NCBI RefSeq assembly: GCF_004028095.1
Contig: NZ_SBHM01000006.1
Span: 248,001-312,000 of the forward strand
Source: Paenarthrobacter ureafaciens
Lineage (GTDB): Bacteria > Actinomycetota > Actinomycetes > Actinomycetales > Micrococcaceae
Direction of reading: 5' to 3'
Length of the DNA stretch: 64,000 nucleotides
The position numbers were made by a program, and so were the translations under genes. Positions 53,534 through 61,931 of the stretch are shown one piece after another. Under the pieces are notes generated by a model. That model saw only the letters and a program-made list of their open reading frames with translations, was not told the origin of the DNA and made no database searches. The stretch's first letter is position 1, and the number at the start of each line of letters is the position of its first letter.

Positions 53534-54298
53534 GTGCTGATTCCCCTGCCGCCTTCCGAAGGCAAGACCCCCGCTGCCAAAGGCCCTGCCATTGATTGGG
53601 AGGCGTTGAGCTTCCCGGAACTGAACCCCTACCGGGCCAAGGTGCTGGACGCATTGGGAACGGTCAGCGCCCACGAGGACGCCCTCGCCTTGCTGGGCGT
53701 CGGCGCCTCCTTGCGGGACGACGTCGAACGCAATACCCGGCTGCACGCCGAACCGGCGGCGCCTGCCCACCAGGTCTATTCGGGCGTGCTGTATGACGCA
53801 TTGGGCTTTGGCACCATGACACCGACCCAGCGACGGAAGGCAACGGAGTCCATCCTGGTGGTCTCCGCCCTGTGGGGCGCCATTGGCTTTGGCGACCATG
53901 TGCCCGCCTACCGGCTGTCCATGGGAACCGCACTGCCCGACGTCGGACGCCTCGCCTCCTACTGGAAACCCCAACTGACGGCCGCCCTCGCCGGCCGCAC
54001 CGAGGGGGAACTGCTGGTGGACTGCCGCTCCAGCACCTACGCGGCTGCCTGGGCTCCCCCGCCGGCGCAGACCGTCTCTGTCAACGTGTTCACGGAGGCC
54101 AACGGCAAGAGGACCGTGGTAAGCCACTTCGCCAAGCACACGCGCGGCGAACTGGCCAGGCACCTGCTGACACGTCGCGGAAAAACACCGGCCACACCTG
54201 TTCAGCTCCTCAAAGCCACCCAGGAGGCGTGGACCGCCGAACTTGTTGAGGGCACTGCACGCAAACCGCACGCGCTCAACATCATTCTGAGGGGCTAG
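53534..54298 (+). CDS. yaaA: Peroxide stress protein YaaA (UPF0246 family)
   Basis: This 254-aa protein begins MLIPLPPSEGKTPAAKG, the family hallmark. YSGVLYDALGF, ALWGAIGFGDHVPAYRLSMG, DCRSSTYAAAW and VVSHFAKHTRGELARHLL follow. E. coli YaaA limits free iron and DNA damage during peroxide stress; the fold binds DNA. Leaderless GTG start, divergent from rnpB. The convergent neighbour ends 4 nt after it, across CTAGTCGACTAG. Confidence 0.92.
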   Translation: MLIPLPPSEGKTPAAKGPAIDWEALSFPELNPYRAKVLDALGTVSAHEDALALLGVGASLRDDVERNTRLHAEPAAPAHQVYSGVLYDALGFGTMTPTQRRKATESILVVSALWGAIGFGDHVPAYRLSMGTALPDVGRLASYWKPQLTAALAGRTEGELLVDCRSSTYAAAWAPPPAQTVSVNVFTEANGKRTVVSHFAKHTRGELARHLLTRRGKTPATPVQLLKATQEAWTAELVEGTARKPHALNIILRG

Positions 54299-54302
54299 TC
54301 GA

Positions 54303-55040
54303 CTAGTTCCACTCGGCGGACCGGACCAGGATGCATCCCGAATCCGGGCAGAAGACGATCTCGTCCTCGGCGGCTGCTTTCACTTCTGCGAGGTCGCCGG
54401 GGCTGAGTGTCATGCCGGACCCCTCGGACTTGCCGTGGAAGAGCCGGGCCGCACCTACGCCGCGCTTGGCAATGGTCTTTTCGTAGATCGCGAGCATGGT
54501 GGGGTCCAGGGTCTCCGCAAAAGCTGCCCGCTGCCCGCGGACAACCGCCTCTTCCGCGGCAACCTCCGCGATGGCTTCATCGAGTTCGGCCCTGATGGCA
54601 CCAAAAGATCCTTGGATGTCGTCCACGATCGCCTGTTGCGCTGCCTGCCGTTCCCGCAGTCCGTCCAGGCGTTCAAGGATCTCCAGCTCGATGTCTTCCA
54701 GGTCCGAGCGGCGCTTGTTGAGGGAGGCGATATCGTTCTGCAGCGCAACCAAGTCCTTGGAAAGTCCTGTTCCGCTGTTGAGCCGGGCCTCGTCCCTGTC
54801 AATCCGTGAAACCACCTGCTCCACGTCAGCTTCCGCGCGGCGCAGCTCCGCTTCGGCGTCGTGCACGGCCAGCTTGGCCGCACCGAGTTCGCCGTTGGCC
54901 ACGGTGAGGGCATCAGTCAGGTCCACGATCCGGGGATCCGTCTCCAGGACCTTCCGGCGTCCGGCCAGCGACTTCAGCTTGGCGTCTAGTCCCTGCAGAT
55001 CAAGCAATTTCAGTTGTTCTGCCGGTGCTGCTTTCGCCAC
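54303..55040 (-). CDS. Coiled-coil protein related to C4-type zinc-ribbon (CT398-like) family
   Basis: This 245-aa protein is mostly one long antiparallel coiled coil (residues ~10-180, for example LKSLAGRRKVLETDPRIVDL and DLEDIELEILERLDGLRERQ). It ends with IVFCPDSGCILVRSAEWN. Family members usually carry a four-cysteine zinc ribbon; here the first CxxC is missing and only the last Cys pair remains, spaced by four. Role unknown; this type of gene is regularly next to nif3. It starts 55 nt after the Nif3 gene. Confidence 0.85.
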   Translation of the reverse strand: MAKAAPAEQLKLLDLQGLDAKLKSLAGRRKVLETDPRIVDLTDALTVANGELGAAKLAVHDAEAELRRAEADVEQVVSRIDRDEARLNSGTGLSKDLVALQNDIASLNKRRSDLEDIELEILERLDGLRERQAAQQAIVDDIQGSFGAIRAELDEAIAEVAAEEAVVRGQRAAFAETLDPTMLAIYEKTIAKRGVGAARLFHGKSEGSGMTLSPGDLAEVKAAAEDEIVFCPDSGCILVRSAEWN

Positions 55041-55095
55041 GCTTACCTCCGCTGGTCTGTGTTTTCCCTACGGTTTGCCCGTATGTTCCTAGACT

Positions 55096-56007
55096 CTAGT
55101 CCCCGCCGGGAGTCAGGATGAAGTCCCAGGGATCGCTGTTGGTGCTGCTGACGCGGATCTCGACGTCGAAGCCCTGGTCCATGAGCACGTTGCCAAGCGC
55201 TTCGGCCGCGACGGGAAGCCACAGCCATTCGCTGGCGAAATGCGAGACGTCAATGAGGTAAGGCCTGCCATTCACCGCACCTTCGCGGGCTTCAGAGGCA
55301 GGGTGGTGGCGCATGTCCGCGGTCACGTAGACATCGGCGTGGTTGGCGCGGACGGTGTCGAACAGGCTGTCACCTGCCCCGCCGCAGACGGCGACCCGGC
55401 GCACCAGGCCGTCCTTGTCGCCTGCCACCCGAACACCGCCGGCCACTGCCGGCAGCATCCCGAACACCCTTGCGGCGAAGTCGCCGAGCGTCATCAACTC
55501 GGGCAGGTCCCCCACGCGGCCGATCCCTTCTTCAGGCAAGCCGTTCGCCGCGGTTGCCAGCGGCGTGACGTTGTCCAGGCCCATGGCATCGGCCAGCACA
55601 TCAGATACTCCTCCTACGGCCGAGTCCCCGTTGGTGTGCACAGTGAGCAGTCCCGTTCCGGCCTCAATGAGGCGGTGCACGGCCAGGCCCTTGGCCGAGG
55701 TGGCAGCGACGGAGTTCACCCCTTTGAGCAACAGCGGGTGATGGGTTATGAGGAGTTCGGCGCCCCATTCGATCGCTTCATCAATGACATCCAGGGTGGG
55801 GTCAACAGCGAAGAGGACTTTGGTGACCGGAACATCGGGGCGGCCAACAACCAGCCCCACCTCGTCCCAGTCCTCCGCGAGGGATTCGGGCCAGAGTTCC
55901 TCCACTGCCAGCAGGACCTGGCCCAGGGTCGGTTCCCCGTTCGCGTCGATCGTGCCGGCTTCATCGCCGGTGTCCCCGTTGGAATGGGCGGTGTCTACTG
56001 CTTCCAT
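55096..56007 (-). CDS. Nif3/YbgI-like dinuclear metal centre protein
   Basis: This 303-aa hexameric Nif3-like protein has SLAEDWDEVGLVVG near residue 40, LLITHHPLL with metal-binding His, GLLTVHTNGDSA, and VYVTADMRHHPA plus LIDVSHFASEW near the end. Function is unknown, with proposals of a GTP cyclohydrolase-like or hydrolase role. The central variable domain (~130-200) contains GGAGDSLFDTVRANHADVYV. AAGAAT lies 6 nt before the ATG, possibly leaderless. Confidence 0.92.
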   Translation of the reverse strand: MEAVDTAHSNGDTGDEAGTIDANGEPTLGQVLLAVEELWPESLAEDWDEVGLVVGRPDVPVTKVLFAVDPTLDVIDEAIEWGAELLITHHPLLLKGVNSVAATSAKGLAVHRLIEAGTGLLTVHTNGDSAVGGVSDVLADAMGLDNVTPLATAANGLPEEGIGRVGDLPELMTLGDFAARVFGMLPAVAGGVRVAGDKDGLVRRVAVCGGAGDSLFDTVRANHADVYVTADMRHHPASEAREGAVNGRPYLIDVSHFASEWLWLPVAAEALGNVLMDQGFDVEIRVSSTNSDPWDFILTPGGD

Positions 56008-56142
56008 GCTCTTATTCTTACCTACGCAGCCGGATCAGTCAGGGTCCGGCCACGGGCCAAGGTGCAGGAGGCTGCTCGATTCCGTCACCGTCCCGTAAGG
56101 TGTTGCGGGAATCATCACGCCCTGCGAGCCATTGAAGAGATC

Positions 56143-56667
56143 ATGAAAACTTTCGTACTTGGCGGCGGCTGCTTCTGGTGCCTTGATGCCGTTTACCAAA
56201 AGACCCGCGGTGTCAGCTCGGTTGTCTCCGGCTATACAGGCGGCCATCTGCCCGATCCCGACTACTACGAGGTGTGCTCCGGAACCACCGGGCATGCCGA
56301 GGTGGTGGCGGTGACCTTTGACGAAGCCTCGGTTCCGGAAGAGGTCATCCTCGACATGTTCTTCGCCCTGCACGACCCCACCACGTTGAACCGCCAGGGC
56401 TACGACGTGGGCACGCAGTACCGCTCCTCGATGTTCTACACCACCACAGAGGAGAAGATCCTTTTCGAGGAAGCCATTGAGCGCGCCCAGGCATTGTGGT
56501 CGAATCCGATTGTTACGGAAGTTACCAGGCTGGGTCATTTCTACGATGCAGAAGATATCCACCAGAACTACTACGCAAAATTCCCGAACCAGGGCTACTG
56601 CCAGGTGATTATTAACCCGAAGCTGGCCAAGGCCAGGAAATATTACTCCGCATGGCTAATTGCTTAG
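56143..56667 (+). CDS. msrA: Peptide methionine-S-sulfoxide reductase MsrA
   Basis: This 174-aa enzyme repairs methionine-S-sulfoxide. LGGGCFWCLDAVYQK gives the catalytic Cys10 (and Cys13), GYTGGHLPDPDYYEVCSGTTGHAEVV is the family core, and DVGTQYRSSMFY follows. A recycling Cys is in YCQVII. ATG 56143 is chosen by similarity and by a GAAGAGA site 3 nt upstream; the frame is open far upstream because it is antisense to nif3. No msrB is adjacent. Confidence 0.95.
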   Translation: MKTFVLGGGCFWCLDAVYQKTRGVSSVVSGYTGGHLPDPDYYEVCSGTTGHAEVVAVTFDEASVPEEVILDMFFALHDPTTLNRQGYDVGTQYRSSMFYTTTEEKILFEEAIERAQALWSNPIVTEVTRLGHFYDAEDIHQNYYAKFPNQGYCQVIINPKLAKARKYYSAWLIA

Positions 56668-56734
56668 CGGGGTTTCCGCCCCGCTGGTTAGGCTGACCTC
56701 AGCAATCCCTCTTCAGAGATAGGCATACATTTTC

Positions 56735-57670
56735 ATGGCAAGGATCTACGACGACGTCACCCAGTTGGTCGGACGCACCCCGCTTGTCCGGTTGAACCGC
56801 CTTACCGAAGGACTTGACGCCACTGTTGCGGTCAAGCTGGAGTTCTACAACCCGGCCAACAGCGTCAAGGACCGCATCGGCGTGGCCATCATCGACGCCG
56901 CCGAGAAGTCCGGTGCCCTGAAGCCCGGCGGCACCATCGTCGAAGGAACCTCCGGAAACACGGGCATCGCCCTTGCTTTGGTGGGCGCAGCCCGCGGCTA
57001 CAAGGTCATCCTCACCATGCCGGAGACCATGTCCACGGAACGCCGTGTCATGCTCCGCGCCTACGGCGCCGAAATCGTCCTCACCCCGGGTTCCGAAGGC
57101 ATGCGCGGTGCGGTGGAGAAGGCCCAGGAAATCGTAGCCAACACCGAGAACTCCATTTGGGCACGCCAGTTCGCCAACGAGGCCAACCCCCAGGTGCACC
57201 GTGACACCACGGCCGAGGAAGTCTGGGCAGATACCGACGGCGAAGTGGACATCTTCGTTGCGGGCGTCGGCACCGGCGGCACCATCACCGGCGTCGGACA
57301 GGTCCTGAAGGAACGCAAGCCCGGCGTCCAGATCGTGGCCGTCGAACCCAAGGACTCCCCCATCCTGAACGGCGGCGCCCCGGGCCCGCACAAGATCCAG
57401 GGCCTTGGAGCGAACTTCGTTCCCGAAATCCTGGACACCAACGTCTACGACGAGGTGCTCGACGCCACGCTCGAAGATTCCGTCCGTGTTGCCCGCGAAC
57501 TCGGTGCCCGCGAAGGCATCCTGGGCGGCATCTCCTCCGGCGCGATCGTGTGGGGCGCACTGGAACTGGCCAAGCGCCCCGAAAACGCCGGCAAGCTGAT
57601 TGTGGCTGTGGTCTGCGACTTCGGCGAACGTTACATCTCCACCGTGCTGTTTGACGATATCCGCGGCTGA
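56735..57670 (+). CDS. cysK: Cysteine synthase (O-acetylserine sulfhydrylase)
   Basis: This PLP enzyme makes cysteine from O-acetylserine and sulfide. The 311-aa protein has [15 protein letters not shown] (PLP Lys in SVKDR, ~44), [35 protein letters not shown] for phosphate binding, and [12 protein letters not shown]. The C-terminus ends in the short DDIRG. Start ATG 56735; upstream site weak. Next gene cysE is 41 nt downstream, so serine-to-cysteine synthesis forms one unit. Confidence 0.96.
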   Translation: MARIYDDVTQLVGRTPLVRLNRLTEGLDATVAVKLEFYNPANSVKDRIGVAIIDAAEKSGALKPGGTIVEGTSGNTGIALALVGAARGYKVILTMPETMSTERRVMLRAYGAEIVLTPGSEGMRGAVEKAQEIVANTENSIWARQFANEANPQVHRDTTAEEVWADTDGEVDIFVAGVGTGGTITGVGQVLKERKPGVQIVAVEPKDSPILNGGAPGPHKIQGLGANFVPEILDTNVYDEVLDATLEDSVRVARELGAREGILGGISSGAIVWGALELAKRPENAGKLIVAVVCDFGERYISTVLFDDIRG

Positions 57671-57711
57671 TCCTTCGCCCGCACCCACCCCGTTCCTGTA
57701 GAAAGGTCTTT

Positions 57712-58296
57712 GTGAGTTTCTTCGCAAGGCTTAAGGAAGACCTCGACGCCGCCCGGTCCCACGACCCGGCGGCTCGAGGTTCTTTTGAGAACTTTTTCGC
57801 CTACTCCGGCCTGCACGCCATTTGGGCCCACCGGCTGACGCACAAGCTGTGGCAGAATCCGGCCCTCCGTTTTCCTGCCCGGCTGATATCACAGCTGGCC
57901 CGGTTCATGACCGGTATCGAGATCCATCCCGGTGCCACGATCGGGCGCCGTTTCTCCATTGACCACGGCATGGGGGTGGTGATCGGAGAGACCTCTGAGA
58001 TCGGTGACGACGTCATGATCTACCATGGGGTAACGTTGGGCGGCCGTTCACTGGCCAAGGTCAAGCGGCACCCGACCATCGGTGACCGGGTCACCATCGG
58101 CGCGGGGGCAAAGGTGCTGGGTCCCATCACGATCGGTGCGGACAGCGCCATCGGCGCCAACGCCGTGGTGGTGAAGAACGCTCCCCCGGAGTCCATCATC
58201 ACCGGCATCCCCGCCACGTGGCGGCACAGGGATGCAAGGTCGGAGACCAAGCCGGCGGTGGACCCCGCCGAGTACTACATCGAATACCGGATCTAG
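57712..58296 (+). CDS. cysE: Serine O-acetyltransferase
   Basis: This 194-aa EpsC-type enzyme acetylates serine from acetyl-CoA. Left-handed beta-helix hexapeptides run through [41 protein letters not shown] (His in DHG and YHG), followed by [18 protein letters not shown]. It ends [10 protein letters not shown], and a C-terminal Ile is the residue that docks into CysK in the cysteine synthase complex. GTG start with AAAGG upstream. It forms an operon with cysK. Confidence 0.95.
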   Translation: MSFFARLKEDLDAARSHDPAARGSFENFFAYSGLHAIWAHRLTHKLWQNPALRFPARLISQLARFMTGIEIHPGATIGRRFSIDHGMGVVIGETSEIGDDVMIYHGVTLGGRSLAKVKRHPTIGDRVTIGAGAKVLGPITIGADSAIGANAVVVKNAPPESIITGIPATWRHRDARSETKPAVDPAEYYIEYRI

Positions 58297-58321
58297 CAAG
58301 CACGGTCCGGAAGAATCCCGG

Positions 58322-58365
58322 CGCCCCGGGATCCCTCGCCCCACGGCAGGGATCCCGGGGCGTTT
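58322..58365 (+). terminator. cysK-cysE terminator
   Basis: CGCCCCGGGATCCCT pairs with AGGGATCCCGGGGCG, then TTTGTG. It begins 25 nt after the cysE stop. Confidence 0.8.
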
Positions 58366-58404
58366 GTGCCTTCACGGCCCGGGAGATCGATGCGCCCTGG
58401 GACG

Positions 58405-58451
58405 GCAAAGGCCGGTTCCTCCCGGTGTGTGCGGGAGGAACCGGCCTTTGC
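58405..58451 (-). terminator. gnd terminator
   Basis: Two 20-nt perfectly complementary arms (58405-58424, 58432-58451; GCAAAGGCCGGTTCCTCCCG) around a 7-nt loop, just after the gnd stop. On the minus strand it is followed by CCGTCCCAGGG, so no T run. Confidence 0.65.
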
Positions 58452-58462
58452 GTTGAACGTGG

Positions 58463-59899
58463 TTAGTGGGTGTCCACTGCCGAGATTTCGGACTTGTCCT
58501 CGCCCCACAGCGTGTGGAACGTGCCCTCGGCGTCGACGCGGCCGTAGGTGTGGGCACCGAAGAGGTCGCGCTGGCCCTGGATCAGGGCAGCGGCGACGCG
58601 CTTGCGGCGCAGGCCGTCGTAGTAGGCCAGGGAGGAGGAGAAGACCGGTACCGGGATACCCAGCTGAACGGCGGTGGCCACAACGCGGCGCCATGCCGGC
58701 AGTGCCTCAGCGATGGCCTTGGTGAAAGCCGGCGCGAAGAGCAGGTTGGCGGGCTTTTCCTCGGCGGCGTAGGCGTTGGTGATGTCCTTGAGCAGTTCAG
58801 CGCGGATGATGCAGCCTGCGCGCCACAACGAGGCGATCTCGTCCAGCTTCAGGTCCCAACCGTATTCCTTGGCGGCAGAGGTCAGCATGTCCAGGCCCTG
58901 GGCGTAGGAAACCAGCTTGGAAGCGTACAGCGCCTGGCGGACATCCTCGACGAACGTCTCGGGGATTTCGACGGCGGCTTCCGCCCCTTCCAGCAGCTCC
59001 TGGCCTAGCTTGCGCTGTTCAGCCTGCGAGGACAGTGCGCGGGCGAAGACGGACTCGGCGATGCCGGACACCGGCGAGCCCAGCTCGAGTGCGGAGATAA
59101 CAGTCCAGCGGCCGGTGCCCTTCTGGCCTGCGGCGTCAACCACAACATCCACGAAAGGCTTGCCGGTCTTGGCGTCCACGTGGCCAAGGACCTCGGCGGA
59201 GATTTCAATCAGGAAGGAGGACAAATCGCCCTTGTTCCATTCAGCGAAGATCTTGGCCTGTTCGGCCGGTTCGATGCCTGCACCAGAGCGCAGGAGATCG
59301 AAGGCTTCGCCGATGACCTGCATGTCGGCGTATTCGATGCCGTTGTGGACCATCTTGACGAAGTGGCCTGCACCGTCGGTGCCGATCCAGGCGCAGCACG
59401 GTTCGCCGTCGACCTTGGCGGAGGTCTTTTCCAGCAGCGGGCCGAGCGCGTCGTAGGACTCGCGGGAACCGCCGGGCATGATGGACGGGCCGTTGAGCGC
59501 GCCTTCTTCGCCTCCGGAGACACCGACGCCCACAAAGTGGAGGTCCTTCTTGGCCAGCGCGGCTTCCCGGCGGCGGGTGTCCTCGTAGTGCGAGTTACCG
59601 GCGTCGATGATGATGTCGCCGGCTTCGAGCAGCGGCTCAAGCTGTTCGATGACGTTGTCCACGGGGGCACCGGCCTTGACCATGATCAGGACACGGCGCG
59701 GCTTCTCCAGCGAGTCGACAAGCTCCTGCAGCGTCTCCGTGCGGATGAAATCGCCCTCTGACCCGTGCTTTTCAAGGAGCGCGTCGGTCTTCTCCACGGA
59801 ACGGTTGTGGAGTGCCACGGTGAAGCCGTTGCGGGCAAGGTTGCGGGCAAGGTTGGCGCCCATCACCGCGAGGCCGGTGACACCGATGTGTGCTGACAT
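58463..59899 (-). CDS. gnd: 6-phosphogluconate dehydrogenase, decarboxylating (NADP type)
   Basis: This 478-aa enzyme of the oxidative pentose phosphate pathway makes ribulose 5-phosphate and CO2. IGVTGLAVMGANLARNLARNG binds the dinucleotide, with HNRSVEK consistent with NADP. Catalytic KMVHNGIEYADMQ (Lys, Asn, Glu) follows, and DLFGAHTYGRVD near the end is the family signature. ATG 59899 has GGAG 5 nt upstream; the frame is open 8 codons further. Next to the divergent GntR gene, so gluconate-linked control is likely. Confidence 0.96.
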   Translation of the reverse strand: MSAHIGVTGLAVMGANLARNLARNGFTVALHNRSVEKTDALLEKHGSEGDFIRTETLQELVDSLEKPRRVLIMVKAGAPVDNVIEQLEPLLEAGDIIIDAGNSHYEDTRRREAALAKKDLHFVGVGVSGGEEGALNGPSIMPGGSRESYDALGPLLEKTSAKVDGEPCCAWIGTDGAGHFVKMVHNGIEYADMQVIGEAFDLLRSGAGIEPAEQAKIFAEWNKGDLSSFLIEISAEVLGHVDAKTGKPFVDVVVDAAGQKGTGRWTVISALELGSPVSGIAESVFARALSSQAEQRKLGQELLEGAEAAVEIPETFVEDVRQALYASKLVSYAQGLDMLTSAAKEYGWDLKLDEIASLWRAGCIIRAELLKDITNAYAAEEKPANLLFAPAFTKAIAEALPAWRRVVATAVQLGIPVPVFSSSLAYYDGLRRKRVAAALIQGQRDLFGAHTYGRVDAEGTFHTLWGEDKSEISAVDTH

Positions 59900-59974
59900 C
59901 AAAACTCCAATTCGATCGTGCATAGTCCTGCAGGCAGCAGGAAGCGATTTCGTTAACAGGGGCTGTAATAAACC

Positions 59975-59982
59975 ATACGTAT
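59975..59982. promoter_or_regulatory. Palindrome ATACGTAT upstream of gnd
   Basis: An 8-bp perfect palindrome in an A/T-rich stretch ~76 nt before the gnd start, in a generally GC-rich region. It may be a GntR operator or part of the gnd promoter. Confidence 0.35.
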
Positions 59983-60071
59983 TAAATTCGCGGGCCGGTA
60001 GCCTGGCTCACGTTGTGGGACAGCGCCGCGTCATAAAACAGTCTAAGATGACGCGGCTTTCCGGTGCGGGC

Positions 60072-60094
60072 GGCACGAACGTGCCGTACGTGCC
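60072..60094. repeat. Inverted and direct repeat in front of gntR
   Basis: GGCACG-aa-CGTGCC-gta-CGTGCC, that is an inverted repeat with a second copy of the right arm 3 nt later, 50-72 bp upstream of the gntR -10 box. Confidence 0.5.
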
Positions 60095-60131
60095 GAACAG
60101 GGCCGAAGCAGGCGGCCTGCCTTCCGGGCGG

Positions 60132-60159
60132 ACTATGCGCCACTATGCTTACCACTATG
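60132..60159 (+). repeat. Three direct ACTATG repeats around the gntR promoter and start
   Basis: ACTATG occurs at 60132, 60142 and 60154; the second contains the -10 box and the third the start codon. Confidence 0.5.
60144..60149 (+). promoter_or_regulatory. -10 box of leaderless gntR
   Basis: TATGCT ends 7 nt before the ATG at 60157. Confidence 0.6.
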
Positions 60160-60885
60160 TCAACCAGCCTCCACCACCGCGCCGTCGAGCATCTGGGAAC
60201 CCGGATCGTGGGTGGCACCCTCCCCACAGGCCACGTCATGCTGGCCGAGCACTTGGAAGAAGAGTTGAATGTCTCCCGTTCCGTCGTGCGCGAAGCAGTT
60301 CGGGTGCTCCAATCGCTGGGACTGGTGGAAACCATCAAGCGGGTGGGCATCAGGGTCCTGCCTGCCCACCGCTGGAACCCCTTCGATCCCCTGGTCATCC
60401 GCTGGCGGCTGGCCGGTGAAGCCCGTGGCGCCCAGTTGCGGTCGCTGGCTGAGCTGCGCTCCGCCGTCGAGCCCGTAGCTGCCGAACTGGCCGCCGGCAA
60501 CGCACCGGACGCCCTGCGGCAAGAGCTCATGGACATCTCCCTTGCCATGCGGGAAGCGGGCGACGCCGGGGACACAGCCCGCTTCCTGGAACTGGATATC
60601 CGGTTCCACGCCTTGGTGCTGTCCGGCTCAGGCAACGAGATGTTCGCCAACTTGATCGGCCAGGTTACTGAAACGTTGACCGGCCGCACCGTTCACGGCC
60701 TGATGCCTGAGCACCCGCAGCAACAGGCCCTGCAATGGCACATCGATGTTGCCGAGGCGATCCATGCAGGAGACGGCCCCCGGGCCCGGGAGGCCTCGGA
60801 TCAGATCATGCGGCACACCATTGCGGAGCTGGCCCCCATCTGGGAAAGCCAGCCCCGCGTGTTCGTTCCCGTAGCCAGGACCTAA
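60157..60885 (+). CDS. GntR-family transcription regulator, FCD subfamily
   Basis: This 242-aa regulator has an N-terminal winged helix (HLGTRIVGGTLPTGHVMLAEHL, LNVSRSVVREAVRVLQSLGLVE; residues ~8-70) and an all-helical FCD ligand domain (LAELRSAVEPVAAELAAGNA, LELDIRFHALVLSGSGNEM, HIDVAEAIHAGD). The FCD metal site Asp/His residues are present. Relatives sense gluconate or related sugar acids. Its position between gnd and the idonate/gluconate dehydrogenases supports that ligand. Internal ATG 60157 is chosen for the leaderless promoter. Confidence 0.9.
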   Translation: MSTSLHHRAVEHLGTRIVGGTLPTGHVMLAEHLEEELNVSRSVVREAVRVLQSLGLVETIKRVGIRVLPAHRWNPFDPLVIRWRLAGEARGAQLRSLAELRSAVEPVAAELAAGNAPDALRQELMDISLAMREAGDAGDTARFLELDIRFHALVLSGSGNEMFANLIGQVTETLTGRTVHGLMPEHPQQQALQWHIDVAEAIHAGDGPRAREASDQIMRHTIAELAPIWESQPRVFVPVART

Positions 60886-61931
60886 TCCCGGAAGTTCAGC
60901 AGTACCTTCCCGGATTCTGCTGAGTTCTTTGCCACCTCAAACGCTTCGAGGCCGTGGTTGAGGTCGAATTCGTGCGTAACCACGGGGTCCACGGCCAGCG
61001 AGCCGTCGGCCAACGCCGTAATGACCTCGTCGATCTCGTCGTTGAAGCGGAAGGAACCGAGCAGTTCCAGTTCCCGGGTAATGGCCAACGAAATGAAGAC
61101 CGGCTGGGGACCTGAGGGCAGCAAGCCCACCATCACCACCTTGCCTCCCCTGGTGGCCCCCTTGATGGCCGACACCAGCCCGAAGTGGCTGCCCGAGGAC
61201 TCGATGACGATGTCGGCGTCGACGGCGGCAATGGCCTCGGCGTCGTCGCCCTTCAGAACCGCATCCGCGCCTACCGCGCGTGCTATCTCCAGAGGCTTGT
61301 CATGCATGTCGACGGCGACGATCCGCGACGCGCCGTTGCGCTTCAGCACCGCAACAGCCAAGGCGCCGATCGGCCCGCTGCCGATCACCAGGGCAGTCTT
61401 CCCGGCAACATCCCCGGCGCGCGCTACGGCGTGCCAGGCGACGCTCGCCGGTTCCACGAGGGCGGCCGTCCGGAGATCCAGGTTTTCCGGCAAGGCCCGC
61501 AGCATCCTGGACGGAAGGTTCGAGTAGCGGCTGAAGGCGCCGTCAGTGTGCGGGTACCGCGCAGCACTGCCCAGGTAGGTGCAGCCAGGAGAAAGGTTCG
61601 GCCTGTCCTCCGGATACCGGACGTCACCCGGGGCGGGAGTGGCAGGGTGGACAGCCACCGGCGTGCCGGCTTCCGGACCACTGCCGTCCGCCGCCTGCTG
61701 GAGGACGACCCCGACGATTTCGTGGCCAAGGACCATTGGTTCCTTGAGGATGGACTCACCGGCTGCGCCATGAAGCCAGTAGTGCAGGTCCGATCCGCAG
61801 ATTCCCCCGTAGGCGATCTCAACAATCGCTTCGTCGGGTGCGGGGCGGGTCAGCGGAAGGTCTTCGATACGCAGGTCGCCCTTGCCGTGGGCCACCACAG
61901 CGGGTCCGGATGCTGGAAGCGTGATGCCCAT
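60882..61931 (-). CDS. idnD: L-idonate 5-dehydrogenase-like zinc alcohol dehydrogenase
   Basis: This 349-aa medium-chain dehydrogenase has GGICGSDLHYWLHG and GHEIVGVV for catalytic zinc, PASVAWHAVARAGDVAGK and VIGSGPIGALAVAVLKRNGA for NAD(P). Tyr-Trp-Leu-His-Gly is usual for idonate dehydrogenases. The structural zinc loop cysteines are mostly missing. ATG 61931 overlaps the SDR stop by one base (TGATG), so the two are coupled. It converts L-idonate to 5-ketogluconate in the usual pathway. Confidence 0.88.
   Translation of the reverse strand: MGITLPASGPAVVAHGKGDLRIEDLPLTRPAPDEAIVEIAYGGICGSDLHYWLHGAAGESILKEPMVLGHEIVGVVLQQAADGSGPEAGTPVAVHPATPAPGDVRYPEDRPNLSPGCTYLGSAARYPHTDGAFSRYSNLPSRMLRALPENLDLRTAALVEPASVAWHAVARAGDVAGKTALVIGSGPIGALAVAVLKRNGASRIVAVDMHDKPLEIARAVGADAVLKGDDAEAIAAVDADIVIESSGSHFGLVSAIKGATRGGKVVMVGLLPSGPQPVFISLAITRELELLGSFRFNDEIDEVITALADGSLAVDPVVTHEFDLNHGLEAFEVAKNSAESGKVLLNFRD

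Noticed and set aside
54295..54306. Palindrome CTAGTCGACTAG between yaaA and the coiled-coil gene
   Set aside because: It arises from two convergent TAG stop codons in close contact; nothing points to a binding site.
55240..56142. Upstream extension of the msrA frame
   Set aside because: It is antisense to the Nif3 gene; MsrA begins at MKTFVLGGGCFWC.
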